Shown: positions 43,149 through 51,795 of the stretch, in pieces
How the letters are laid out: every line of letters starts with the position of its first letter
How positions within the stretch are numbered: position 1 is the first letter of the stretch
Source: UBA1764 sp045642565
GTDB lineage: Bacteria; Bacillota; Clostridia; Peptostreptococcales; Anaerovoracaceae
DNA length: 64,000 nt
Direction of reading: 5' to 3'
Assembly (NCBI GenBank): GCA_045642565.1
Contig: JAZUJE010000002.1
Span: forward strand, 62,001-126,000
Notes under the pieces: generated by a model
What the model saw: the letters and a program-made list of their open reading frames with translations, nothing else
What the model was told of the DNA's origin: nothing
Database searches by the model: none
Translations under genes and position numbers: made by a program

Positions 43149-43752
43149 CGTCTAAACCCATAGTTATTTGATCTTTAAGCTCTTCAGACATTTCTGCAGG
43201 GCCATCAAACTCTTCGTAATCGTCATTAATAATTAGTGTGCCAATATCTTCAAGCTCTGGTAAATCTTTAAGTGATTCAAATCCAAACAGCTCTAAGAAT
43301 TTTCTTGTTGTTCCATAAAGTATCGGACGACCGATAGCATTACTTCTGCCTCGTTCTTCAACAAGTTCTTTTGCAATTAAGCCTTCTATTACTCTATCAG
43401 ATTTGATTCCTCTAATCTGATCAATCTGGCCTTTTGTTACCGGCTGTTTATATGCTATTACAGCAAGTACTTCTAATGCTGCCTGAGACAATCTTCTTGT
43501 ACGAACCGGAGTACAGAGCTTTCTTATATAATCATCATTTTCCGGATTAGTGACAAGCTGGAATGCTTTATCGAGTTCTCTGATGCGAATTCCACCGGCA
43601 CGCTCTTCATATTCATTTGCCAACTCCCTCATAATAAGAAGCATCTCATTATTTGACAAATTAAACAGCTCTGCACAAGCCTTTGCCTCAAGTGGTTCAC
43701 CCCATACAAAGAGCAAACTTTCTACTGCTGATTTAATATTTTCATTAGCCAT
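43135..43752 (-). CDS. scpB: Segregation and condensation protein B
   Basis: A 205-residue winged-helix dimer that binds ScpA in the SMC condensin. The family run RLSQAALEVLAVIAYKQPVTKGQIDQIRG and VEERGRSNAIGRPILYGTT are intact, with an acidic C-terminal tail. It starts two bases after scpA, so the subunits are made together. Confidence 0.96.
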   Translation of the reverse strand: MANENIKSAVESLLFVWGEPLEAKACAELFNLSNNEMLLIMRELANEYEERAGGIRIRELDKAFQLVTNPENDDYIRKLCTPVRTRRLSQAALEVLAVIAYKQPVTKGQIDQIRGIKSDRVIEGLIAKELVEERGRSNAIGRPILYGTTRKFLELFGFESLKDLPELEDIGTLIINDDYEEFDGPAEMSEELKDQITMGLDGENQ

Positions 43753-43754
43753 TT

Positions 43755-44534
43755 TTATTCCTCAGTTCTATCTGTTGTTTCTTGTTCTATTGATTCTTCT
43801 ATTTCCGTTTGTGGTTTCAGCTCTACGGTTATATCACCGTATCGTTCCTTTTGTGTCGCTCTTAAACTTCCTTGCTTAAGTAATTCGAGCAAACCCATAA
43901 AAGTAACAACTTTATTAAACCTACTCTTATCAGATGATATCAACTCTGAAAACAAAACCCTAATCTTTGTTTTAAAGAAATCTCGAATCTGTTCAATACG
44001 TTTTTCGACTGACATGCGTTGACGTTCGATTCTTTCATAACGCTGACGAACTTCCTCAAGTCTTTTCTTCTTTGTTATAAACAAAGTAAATGCATCGACA
44101 AATTGTTGCATATCGCCCTTAAGCAATATATCATCTTCTCCACGATATGAATTGATATCTTCTTGAGGTTTGCTGTGGATATGACTTGCAATTTCTGCTT
44201 CTTCGTCCAGGAAATGTGCAATCTCTTTAAATCGTTTATATTCAAGAATTTTTTGAACGAGGCCTGCACGAGGATCTTCTGCATCGGTTTCGCCCTCTTC
44301 TTCGCATTCAATTGGCAAAAGCATTCTTGATTTTAGTTCTATAAGCTCAGCCGCAAGAACCATAAATTCTTGAGCTACACTTACATCCTGAGCCTTCATC
44401 TCTTCGATATAAGCTAAATATTGAGTTGTGATTTCAGAAACCTGTATATCGAATATACTCATTCTGGCTCTTTCTATTAAATAAACCAGAAGATCAAAAG
44501 GCCCTTCAAAAATATCTAATTTTACTTTGTACAT
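43755..44534 (-). CDS. scpA: Segregation and condensation protein A
   Basis: A 259-residue kleisin that bridges the SMC heads. YKVKLDIFEGPFDLLVYLIERARMSIFDI at the N-terminus is diagnostic, followed by the central QEFMVLAAELIELKSRMLLP and a C-terminal winged helix. The start lies 13 bases inside the end of the hydratase-transglycosylase fusion gene, which couples chromosome segregation and that envelope protein at the level of translation. Confidence 0.96.
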   Translation of the reverse strand: MYKVKLDIFEGPFDLLVYLIERARMSIFDIQVSEITTQYLAYIEEMKAQDVSVAQEFMVLAAELIELKSRMLLPIECEEEGETDAEDPRAGLVQKILEYKRFKEIAHFLDEEAEIASHIHSKPQEDINSYRGEDDILLKGDMQQFVDAFTLFITKKKRLEEVRQRYERIERQRMSVEKRIEQIRDFFKTKIRVLFSELISSDKSRFNKVVTFMGLLELLKQGSLRATQKERYGDITVELKPQTEIEESIEQETTDRTEE

Positions 44535-46639
44535 TCTACTACCGTCAAAAATTCGTTGCTATATCCTTTCGCTATAAACGATTCCTGCATTTCATTCAAT
44601 CTGCTTATAACCGTATTGGCATAGTATGTATCATAATTTCCGGCAGTAACCGCACCACCGCCAAAATTATATACAGACAAAGCCTTTGTTAAATCGCCTT
44701 TGTTTGTTGTTAATGCATTCTTTATATATGTTGCGCCAAACTGTACGCTTTCATGTATTTCAAATAGGTCTTCTAAATTGAGTCCTGCAGATTTTGCAGT
44801 ATCAGGCATAATTTGCATCATGCCTAAAGCTCCGGCCGCAGAAACCGCATGTCTATTAAACTTACTCTCCGTTCTTGCAACCGTAATAAGCAAATCTTCA
44901 CTGATATCACGAACTGTCGCTTCGTGCCTGAATACATATTCATAATACAGACAATCTCCGACTGTCATATTTGTTAAGAAGCTTTGAATATATTCAGCGC
45001 GCGCTGTTATATACGAGAGATTGTTTTCACTAAAGTAGCTTTCTGCATCAACATTTTTATCAGTAGAAATATACAGGCCCGAGAAAGGATCGTAGTATGT
45101 ACTGATGTCTAATGTCTTAGCTTCTTTTAGGAAAGCTATCGGTATATACATTACTTCTCCATCATTATATGAAATAACTTCATTCGGAGTTGTAGTTAGC
45201 TTAATCTCTTTTGAGCCATTGCCAATATGTATTACGACATCTTTTTTTGCCCATCCGGTTATATCTTTTAGATTCCAACCATCCTTTGAATAAAAGATTC
45301 CTTCGTGACTTGCGCTTGCTTGTTTAATATAAATATCAGAAGGATGCCTGCCTTTCCAGTTTGCAGTTATTCCTAAAGCTTTACACATTTCTTCTGACAA
45401 AGGAATATATATTTTATCATCTAATCTACCAACAGGACGGTACAATTCATAATTATTAACCAAATGCCCATCGATATAAATATCTCTGTTTAAAAACTCC
45501 ATGGTCAATACATAATCACCATCACGGGCATCCGCAACACTTATTTCGGTATCAGATTTCGCAATTCGGTTAGCGCCTCCGCTCAAAGTGAATCCCACCC
45601 CAAACATAATTACACCGATAATAATTGCAAGACTGGTATAAATATAATGCTTATTTTCTTTAATCGACTCTACAAAGCGGCGCTTTTTCGCTTCAAAACT
45701 TGCGTCGATAGTGCTAAATAAGGCGCCGACCTTATGTTCTGCTTTTTCAAAAGTGTCATCGGTATGTATAATATGTTTTAATGCTTTTGGAATAGCATTT
45801 GCTGTATCACTTGCAAGCTGACTAATCTCTCCGACTTCCGAAGAGGCTATTTCTCCCGCAACACCATTTACATATGCAGCTCCGGCCGTTGCTAAAAGTA
45901 GATTGTCTCTATTGTTTGCAGCAACAGCAGCGATTATACCGGATAAAACATCTCCACTGCCGGCAGTTGCCATTCCGGCGCAACCTTTTTCTACTGTATA
46001 TGTTGTCTCTCCATCACTAATTGTACTTACATGTCCCTTAAGCAAAACAATTGCATTAATGAACTCTGCTAATTTGCTTGCGCTTCCCTCTTTATCGTTT
46101 AATATATCGGGAACATCACGCTTTGATAAACGGGAAAATTCTTTAGGATGAGGCGTTATAATTAACTTACACTTGTGATTGCAAAGAGTTTTCTTCCCAA
46201 TCTTAGACATAGCATTAATGCCATCGGCATCAACAATTAAAATGCCTTCATAATTTCTAAGTAAATGAATCAGAGCTTTTCTTGTTTCTTCTGTATTGCC
46301 GATTCCCATACCGAAAGCAATAACAGAATGTCTATGCATAATTTCATTAAGCTCTTTTTCCTTGAAAATCATATATCCTTCCTTGTCTGAAAGAGGATAT
46401 ATAGTACTTTCCAAAATATGCGGAATCATTTGATTGGCAATTGAAGACGGCACAGCTAATGTGCAAACTCCGGCACCACTTCTCATAGCGGCATTCGCCA
46501 TTTCTGCAAGCCTAATAGCTCCGCTGTATTTTACGCAACCACCAATCAGAGCGATATAACCGAAATCGCCCTTGTTCGCATTTTCATCTCTCTTAGGAAA
46601 TAAAGTCTTTACTTGTGATAGTGTTAATTCTTTACTCAT
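44522..46639 (-). CDS. Fusion: NAD(P)H-hydrate dehydratase (NnrD) - membrane helix - lytic transglycosylase
   Basis: A 705-residue chain in one uninterrupted frame. Residues 1-290 are a complete ADP/ATP-dependent NAD(P)HX dehydratase: GGCVKYSGAIRLAEMA, VDADGINAM, ITPHPKEFSRL (PHP at 163-165) and MATAGSGDVLSGI (GSGD 227-230). Residues 333-353 are a membrane helix. Residues 360-540 are an external domain of short beta repeats resembling copper-amine-oxidase-N-like stalks. Residues 575-690 are an SLT domain with catalytic Glu591 (ARTESKF), GALGMMQIMPDTA and SVYNFGGG. The topology puts metabolite repair inside and peptidoglycan cleavage outside. It sits between ybaK and scpA. Confidence 0.88.
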   Translation of the reverse strand: MSKELTLSQVKTLFPKRDENANKGDFGYIALIGGCVKYSGAIRLAEMANAAMRSGAGVCTLAVPSSIANQMIPHILESTIYPLSDKEGYMIFKEKELNEIMHRHSVIAFGMGIGNTEETRKALIHLLRNYEGILIVDADGINAMSKIGKKTLCNHKCKLIITPHPKEFSRLSKRDVPDILNDKEGSASKLAEFINAIVLLKGHVSTISDGETTYTVEKGCAGMATAGSGDVLSGIIAAVAANNRDNLLLATAGAAYVNGVAGEIASSEVGEISQLASDTANAIPKALKHIIHTDDTFEKAEHKVGALFSTIDASFEAKKRRFVESIKENKHYIYTSLAIIIGVIMFGVGFTLSGGANRIAKSDTEISVADARDGDYVLTMEFLNRDIYIDGHLVNNYELYRPVGRLDDKIYIPLSEEMCKALGITANWKGRHPSDIYIKQASASHEGIFYSKDGWNLKDITGWAKKDVVIHIGNGSKEIKLTTTPNEVISYNDGEVMYIPIAFLKEAKTLDISTYYDPFSGLYISTDKNVDAESYFSENNLSYITARAEYIQSFLTNMTVGDCLYYEYVFRHEATVRDISEDLLITVARTESKFNRHAVSAAGALGMMQIMPDTAKSAGLNLEDLFEIHESVQFGATYIKNALTTNKGDLTKALSVYNFGGGAVTAGNYDTYYANTVISRLNEMQESFIAKGYSNEFLTVVECTK

Positions 46640-47119
46640 CTATATTGTTAAATCTGCCGTAGTAAGCGGACAAATTTGTTTCAATGAATCAAGAGACATT
46701 TCTACTTGATATCCGATTTTTCCTGCGCTGAAAACTATAGTTTCACAAATTTCAGCAGTTTCATCTACAGTAGTTTTGAACTGCTTTTTCATTCCGATAG
46801 GTGAGCATCCGCCGTGTATATATCCGGTCAATCCTAAAAGTTCTTTGCTCTTAATCATTGCTATGCTTTTCTCGGATACGGCTTTTGCAGCCTTCTTTAA
46901 ATCTAATTCTTCTGCAACAGGAATGACAAAAACATAATATTCTTTACTTGCACCTTGAGTAACAAGCGTTTTAAAAACACGCTCTTGTTCTATGCCTAAA
47001 ATCTTTGCGACTTCAACACCACTCAAAGCCTCGTAAACGCCATAGTCATATTCTTTATGTTCAATTTTCTTTTGATCCAATGTTCTCATTACATTGGTCT
47101 TCTCTATTTTTTTTGGCAT
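46640..47119 (-). CDS. ybaK: YbaK/EbsC-family aminoacyl-tRNA deacylase
   Basis: A 159-residue editing protein that hydrolyses mischarged Cys-tRNA(Pro). NVMRTLDQKKIEHKEYDY, VFKTLVTQG, FVIPVAEELDLKKAAKAV and the GYIHGGCSPIGMKK loop with the catalytic Lys region are typical. The first ATG overlaps the coiled-coil gene by 59 bases and has no clear ribosome site; an ATG at 47089 could be used instead. It ends one base before the fusion gene begins. Confidence 0.92.
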   Translation of the reverse strand: MPKKIEKTNVMRTLDQKKIEHKEYDYGVYEALSGVEVAKILGIEQERVFKTLVTQGASKEYYVFVIPVAEELDLKKAAKAVSEKSIAMIKSKELLGLTGYIHGGCSPIGMKKQFKTTVDETAEICETIVFSAGKIGYQVEMSLDSLKQICPLTTADLTI

Positions 47120-49598
47120 TTAATTTTCTTGTAATTCTATTATGTCTATCTGCTCTTCTTGAGCTCTTCTTTATATAAGATTCTTCTTCAAGCTGATCCC
47201 ATACTACTGCCCATGTGAAGTATGCATGTCCTATTCTTGATGAAAGTGGCGGTCCCTGCTTTTGCAGTTTTTCCACCATCTTTTCATTTTCTTTACGTGC
47301 CTTACGTGAAACATCTTCCTCGACGCTGACCATTGCGCCTTCGTTTTCTTTTGCAGCACGTTCAACCTCTTTGCGAGCTTCTTCTGCTTTTCTTGCAGAT
47401 TCTTTTTTAGCTTCGGCTACTTCTTTCTCTTTTGCAATTCTGGCTTCTTCGGCTTTTCTTTCAGCCTCTTTGCGAGCCTCTTCTGCCGCTCTTGCAAATT
47501 CTTCGTCTTTCTTTTTAGCAATCTTTAGAGCTTCATCATATTTTGCTTCAATGTTCTTAAGCTTCTCATTTTCAGCTTCTTCTTGAACCTTTAATGTTTG
47601 CTCTGTGTCACGCTTTAAGACCTCTGTTCTAAAAGCAGCTTCAAGCCTTGCTTTGTTAGCCTTCTCATTAGCTGCATATCTCGCCTCTGCAAGCCGTTGA
47701 TCATATCTGTCTTTTGCAGCAGCAAGTTCTTCCGGACTAAGATCTTTATCAAGCTTAGCCTCTTCTAATTTATGCTCAGCCTCTATGCGCTCTTCTTCAG
47801 CTTTACGTTCTGCCCCGATGCGAGCAAGCTCAGCCTTGTGCTCTGCATCAATTCTCTCAAGGTCTTTCTTCTGATTTGCTTGATGCTTAGCAATTGCTTC
47901 TTTCTTTTCTGCTTCGCATTTTGCCAGAGCTGCTTTTCTTTTCGCTTCTACTTTTTGTACTTCTGAATATGCAAGTTCAGATTTAGTCTGACGCTCTTTT
48001 TCGATACGTTCAAACTCATTTTCAAGTTCTGTATCTATTAAAGCCTCAGCCTTTTTACGGTTTTCTTCAAGCAGAATTAATTCTGCATTTCTACCGGCTT
48101 CAATCCGCCTAAGTTCTAACTTATATTCAGATTCAATGCGCTTTGCTTCGCTATTTTGAAGTTTTGTAGCCTCAAGCTTAGCAGCCTCGAGCTTAGCGAT
48201 TTCTTTACGACGAAGCTCTTCGCGCTTTCTTTCTTCTTCACGCTTTGCACGCTCTTTTGCACGAGCTTCAGCTTCAAGCCTTTTTTCCTTTTCGCGTTCT
48301 GCTTTTTCTTTTTCGCGAGCAGCCCTTTCAGCAGCTTTATGCTCTGCAATAATTTCAGCTTCGAGTTTTTGACGAGCACGAGCATTGCGACGATGTTCTT
48401 CCAATCGTTCGCGCTTTACAATTGCTACTTGCTTTCTATCATCAAGCTTAGCTTTAGCATTTTTAATGTTAGATGAATATTCTTCAAATAAAGATTTCGA
48501 GCTTTCAACATAAACTTTATGATTATGTTTAAGCCATTCAGCAAACGATATAATTGGGGCAAATATTTTATCAATATGAGCTTTGCGCTTATCGGCTTTT
48601 TCTTTCTTAATTCTTTCTTCTTCAGCTCTGCGCGCGGTTTCCTTGCGAGCCTCTTCTGCTCTTCTTTCTGCTTCGAGTCGAGCCTCTTCTGCTTTTCTTG
48701 CTTTTTCAATTCGTTCTTGCTCAAGGCGCTCTTTTTCAAGGCGTTCTTTTTCAAGGCGCTCTTCTTCTGCTTTTCTTGCAGCTTCAATTCTTTCAGCTTC
48801 TTCTCTTGCAAGACGCTCTTTTTCAAGACGTGCCTTTTCGATACGTTCTTTTTCTTCTCTTGCTAAACGCTCAGACTCTTTTTTCAATTCTTCTACCTGA
48901 GCTTCTGCCTTAAGACGAACTTTCTCAGCTTCTTCTCTTGCTGCTTTTTCTTTAGCTTCAAAATCAGTATTTACACTGAAAACTTCTCTATTCTCAATTT
49001 CAAGCGGTTTTATTTCTTCAGCAAGCTCTTTGGCTGGAAGATTTTCATCAGCTTCATCAGATTCTTCTCTTCTTTGTAATATACGTTCGCCTTCTGCAAG
49101 ACGGTCTGCCTCTAATTTTTCTTGCTCCAGCTTTTGAACGAGGATATCGGCTTCTGCCTCTTTGATAATCTTGTCACGCTTTGCAACAGTTTCAACTTCC
49201 TTTGTAGTTGATACTGCTTCTTTCTTTAATTTTTTTGATTCCTCTATTATTTCTTGCTGAGCTTTTGCAAAACGATCTTCTTCTTTTTCGTCTTTTGTCT
49301 CTACCTTTACAGTATTACCAAACTTTTTATTCCAATCGGTTTCAAGTTCAAAATTAATGTTATTTTCAGCATCAAAGCTTGGAACTTCAAAGCTCGCTTC
49401 AGGGTCTGCGTTTTGAAGCACGGCAAATTCTCCGGCAACGTCTTTTTCCATTTTTGCCGGAACTATCTTTTCTGAAGAACTTTGTTTCATCCTTTCAAAG
49501 ATGTCAAAATCAAAATCTTCAAGGATATTACTTTCATCCATTTTAGAAAGCTCTTCGAAGCCTTCATTCAGTTTTTCGGTTAATTCTTTGTCGTCCAT
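47061..49598 (-). CDS. Large charged coiled-coil protein
   Basis: An 845-residue protein of unknown family. Residues about 1-110 are acidic and mostly disordered; 115-770 are a nearly continuous, highly charged helix dominated by Glu, Arg, Lys and Ala in short runs such as EARRKAEE and ERLEKERLEQERIEKARKAE, interrupted near 345-385 by an aromatic segment (FAPIISFAEWLKHNHKVY). The C-terminus has SSRIGHAYFTWAVVWDQLEEE then a basic tail. The ATG at 49598 is preferred because AAAAGGG precedes it; the frame opens at a GTG at 49613. No membrane helix or motor motif is seen. Confidence 0.75.
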   Translation of the reverse strand: MDDKELTEKLNEGFEELSKMDESNILEDFDFDIFERMKQSSSEKIVPAKMEKDVAGEFAVLQNADPEASFEVPSFDAENNINFELETDWNKKFGNTVKVETKDEKEEDRFAKAQQEIIEESKKLKKEAVSTTKEVETVAKRDKIIKEAEADILVQKLEQEKLEADRLAEGERILQRREESDEADENLPAKELAEEIKPLEIENREVFSVNTDFEAKEKAAREEAEKVRLKAEAQVEELKKESERLAREEKERIEKARLEKERLAREEAERIEAARKAEEERLEKERLEKERLEQERIEKARKAEEARLEAERRAEEARKETARRAEEERIKKEKADKRKAHIDKIFAPIISFAEWLKHNHKVYVESSKSLFEEYSSNIKNAKAKLDDRKQVAIVKRERLEEHRRNARARQKLEAEIIAEHKAAERAAREKEKAEREKEKRLEAEARAKERAKREEERKREELRRKEIAKLEAAKLEATKLQNSEAKRIESEYKLELRRIEAGRNAELILLEENRKKAEALIDTELENEFERIEKERQTKSELAYSEVQKVEAKRKAALAKCEAEKKEAIAKHQANQKKDLERIDAEHKAELARIGAERKAEEERIEAEHKLEEAKLDKDLSPEELAAAKDRYDQRLAEARYAANEKANKARLEAAFRTEVLKRDTEQTLKVQEEAENEKLKNIEAKYDEALKIAKKKDEEFARAAEEARKEAERKAEEARIAKEKEVAEAKKESARKAEEARKEVERAAKENEGAMVSVEEDVSRKARKENEKMVEKLQKQGPPLSSRIGHAYFTWAVVWDQLEEESYIKKSSRRADRHNRITRKLNAKKNREDQCNENIGSKEN

Positions 49599-49632
49599 TT
49601 TGGCCCTTTTCACCTGAACATTTAATTATAAC

Positions 49633-49947
49633 TTAAATTTCAACCATATTAAACACCTTTGGAACCATCTCATCGTCTTCAAAATTGTATAATAAAACCC
49701 TTTTATTTTCGGGATCTACAACCCAGCATTCCTTTGCTCCGGCAGCTTTCTCGTTTGCCACTAAAACATGCATGCTTGAAGGCGATAATACTCGTTCTAA
49801 GGCAGCTATTGTTGAACGATGCGGAAAGGCTGTAATTCCGCCTAAAACCTTCTGAACAGTGCTTTTTGGCACACCAGAAAGCTGAGCTACCATTTCATAT
49901 GTGTAGCCCAGTTCTGCTCTTCTCTTGTTCATCTCGGTTATAGTCAT
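49633..49947 (-). pseudogene. XRE helix-turn-helix protein with a truncated Uma2-type C-terminus
   Basis: A 104-residue frame. Residues 1-45 are an XRE HTH (MTITEMNKRRAELGYTYEM, LSGVPKSTVQKVLGG). It then passes through SPSSMHVLVANE directly into GAKECWVVDPENKRVLLYNF, which matches the start and end of a Uma2-type nuclease domain with the roughly 100-residue middle missing. HTH-Uma2 fusions are common in Clostridia, so this looks like an internal in-frame deletion; the HTH may still function. An earlier ATG at 49977 is in frame, but AAAGG precedes 49947. Confidence 0.65.
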
Positions 49948-49955
49948 ATTTAGCC

Positions 49956-49988
49956 TTTCTAACCATATTATATCCATATTTTATCCAT
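49956..49988 (-). promoter_or_regulatory. Three 11-bp direct repeats over the HTH gene promoter
   Basis: On the minus strand ATGGATAAAAT, ATGGATATAAT and ATGGTTAGAAA follow one another at an 11-base period. The middle unit holds the TATAAT -10 element (49967-49972) and the last runs into the ribosome site. Repeats in helical phase suggest autoregulation by the HTH protein. Confidence 0.55.
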
Positions 49989-50009
49989 TAAGCAAGTAAA
50001 ATGGCATAA

Positions 50010-50042
50010 TTTTAGCGGAACAGGGCTTCCGTTCCGCTAAAA
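50010..50042. other. Strong stem-loop downstream of the P-type ATPase
   Basis: A perfect 12-bp inverted repeat TTTTAGCGGAAC/GTTCCGCTAAAA around a nine-base loop, seven bases after the ATPase stop codon. It is placed like a terminator, but no U-run follows on the minus strand, so it may protect the messenger 3' end instead. Confidence 0.6.
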
Positions 50043-50048
50043 AATAGC

Positions 50049-51794
50049 TTATTTCACTTTCAAAGTTCTCATGGAGTTCAAAATGGCTATCATGCAAACC
50101 CCTACATCCGCAAATACTGCCAGCCACATAGGCGAATATCCAAGGGCTGAAGCAATAAGCACTATCACCTTAATTCCCAGACTGAAGGCGATATCTTCAT
50201 AGATTATCTTCATAACCCTCTTTGAATGGCGAATCGCCAGGGCTACATCACTCGGTTTATCGTTCATAAGAACTATATCTGCGGCTTCTACTGCGGCAGC
50301 AGAACCCATTCCGCCCATAGCAACGCCAACATCAGCATAACTTAATACCGGAGCATCATTAATTCCATCACCGACAAAGGCAATTTTTTCTTTTTCATCA
50401 CCTTTGTTTTCAATAAGCTCTTTAACAAAGTTAACCTTGTCTTCGGGCATCATTTCAGATTTATAGTTTTCTATTCCTATAGCATCTGCCGTAGCTGCGG
50501 CCATAGCATCTTTATCTCCGGTGAGCATTACAGTCCGAACACCACGAGATTTGAGATTTTCGATTGCACTCTTTGAATCTTCTTTGATTTCATCATTTAT
50601 AATCACGTGACCCATATAGTGTCCGCCCAGTGCAACATGTACTCTTGCTCCGGGATCATCACAATCATGAAAATCACAGCCGATTCTTTTCATGAGTTTA
50701 GTATTTCCGGCGGCAATATGTTTGCCATCAACTTTTGCAAGCACACCTTCTCCGGCAAATTCTCTAAATTCAGTTACACGAGACTTGTCAGGTTTTGACC
50801 CATAAGCATCCGCAAGTGAGCGAGCAATAGGATGATTGCTGAAGCTTTCTGCTAATGTTGCAAGCTCGAGGAGCTGATCTTCATTGCAATCAGTCGGATG
50901 AACTGCAACAACTTTAAACACTCCGCGCGTAAGTGTTCCGGTTTTATCAAATACAACGGTCTTTGATTTCGAAAGTGCTTCGAGATAATTACCACCTTTA
51001 ATAAGTATTCCATGTCTTGATGCTCCGCCTATTCCACCGAAAAATGCAAGTGGAATAGAAATTACTAATGCGCAAGGGCAAGAAATAATTAAAAAGGTTA
51101 AAGCTCTGTGAATCCAAACACTCCATGTTCCTAATCCAAGAAGTGGCGGAACTAATGCACACAAAAGCGCAAGTCCACATACTACCGGAGTATAAATTTT
51201 TGCAAACTTTGTAATAAAGTTTTCTGCTTTTGCTTTATTATCTGCGGCATCCTCTACAAGCGCAATAATTCTGCTTGCAGTAGATTCTTCTGCAAGCTTT
51301 AAAACTTTAGCGGTGAGAAGCCCATCAAGATTTATGCTTCCGGAATAAAGCTCTGTTCCGACAACTGCATCAATAGGTAAAGCTTCACCGGTTAAAGCTG
51401 CTGCATCAATTCGTGAGCTTCCTTCTATTACAACACAATCAACAGGGATTCTTTCACCCGCTTTAATCAAAATAATATCATCAAGCTTTAGCTCTTTTGG
51501 ATCGACCTGTTTATCTCCGAGATTTGCATAATCGGGTCTAATGTCCATCAAATCGGCAATAGAATCTCTGCTTTTATCTACAGCTTTATCTTCGAGCCAT
51601 TCACCGATTCTATATAAGACCATAACCATTATAGCTTCGGTATAGTCGCCCATAACAAATGAGCCAATAGTTGCAACACACATCAAGAAATTCTCGTCGA
51701 ACACTTCGCCATGAATAATATTTTCAAAAGCTTCTTTTAAAATGTTGCGGGCAATTATCAAATAAATTACTAAAAAGATAATTAATTTAATCAC
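50049..51794 (-). CDS. P1B-type heavy-metal ATPase (Zn/Cd/Pb type)
   Basis: A 581-residue metal-exporting ATPase. Actuator motif TGEA (135-138), membrane metal motif CPC (Cys239/Cys241 in ISCPCALV), phosphorylation motif DKTGTLT (from Asp283), an HP-type segment (SNHPIARSLADA) and TGDKDA/GDGINDAPVLSYAD in the nucleotide domain. CPC with the C-terminal helix pattern fits the Zn/Cd group. It lacks any N-terminal heavy-metal-binding domain, so it is short for the family. The start is one base from the addB-like gene. Confidence 0.93.
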   Translation of the reverse strand: MIKLIIFLVIYLIIARNILKEAFENIIHGEVFDENFLMCVATIGSFVMGDYTEAIMVMVLYRIGEWLEDKAVDKSRDSIADLMDIRPDYANLGDKQVDPKELKLDDIILIKAGERIPVDCVVIEGSSRIDAAALTGEALPIDAVVGTELYSGSINLDGLLTAKVLKLAEESTASRIIALVEDAADNKAKAENFITKFAKIYTPVVCGLALLCALVPPLLGLGTWSVWIHRALTFLIISCPCALVISIPLAFFGGIGGASRHGILIKGGNYLEALSKSKTVVFDKTGTLTRGVFKVVAVHPTDCNEDQLLELATLAESFSNHPIARSLADAYGSKPDKSRVTEFREFAGEGVLAKVDGKHIAAGNTKLMKRIGCDFHDCDDPGARVHVALGGHYMGHVIINDEIKEDSKSAIENLKSRGVRTVMLTGDKDAMAAATADAIGIENYKSEMMPEDKVNFVKELIENKGDEKEKIAFVGDGINDAPVLSYADVGVAMGGMGSAAAVEAADIVLMNDKPSDVALAIRHSKRVMKIIYEDIAFSLGIKVIVLIASALGYSPMWLAVFADVGVCMIAILNSMRTLKVK

Positions 51795-51795
51795 A

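Noticed and set aside
47215..48900. Several long plus-strand frames opposite the coiled-coil gene, rich in Ser and Phe
   Set aside because: They are the antisense of Glu/Arg/Lys-rich codons. They lack ribosome sites and have the low-complexity composition expected of shadows.
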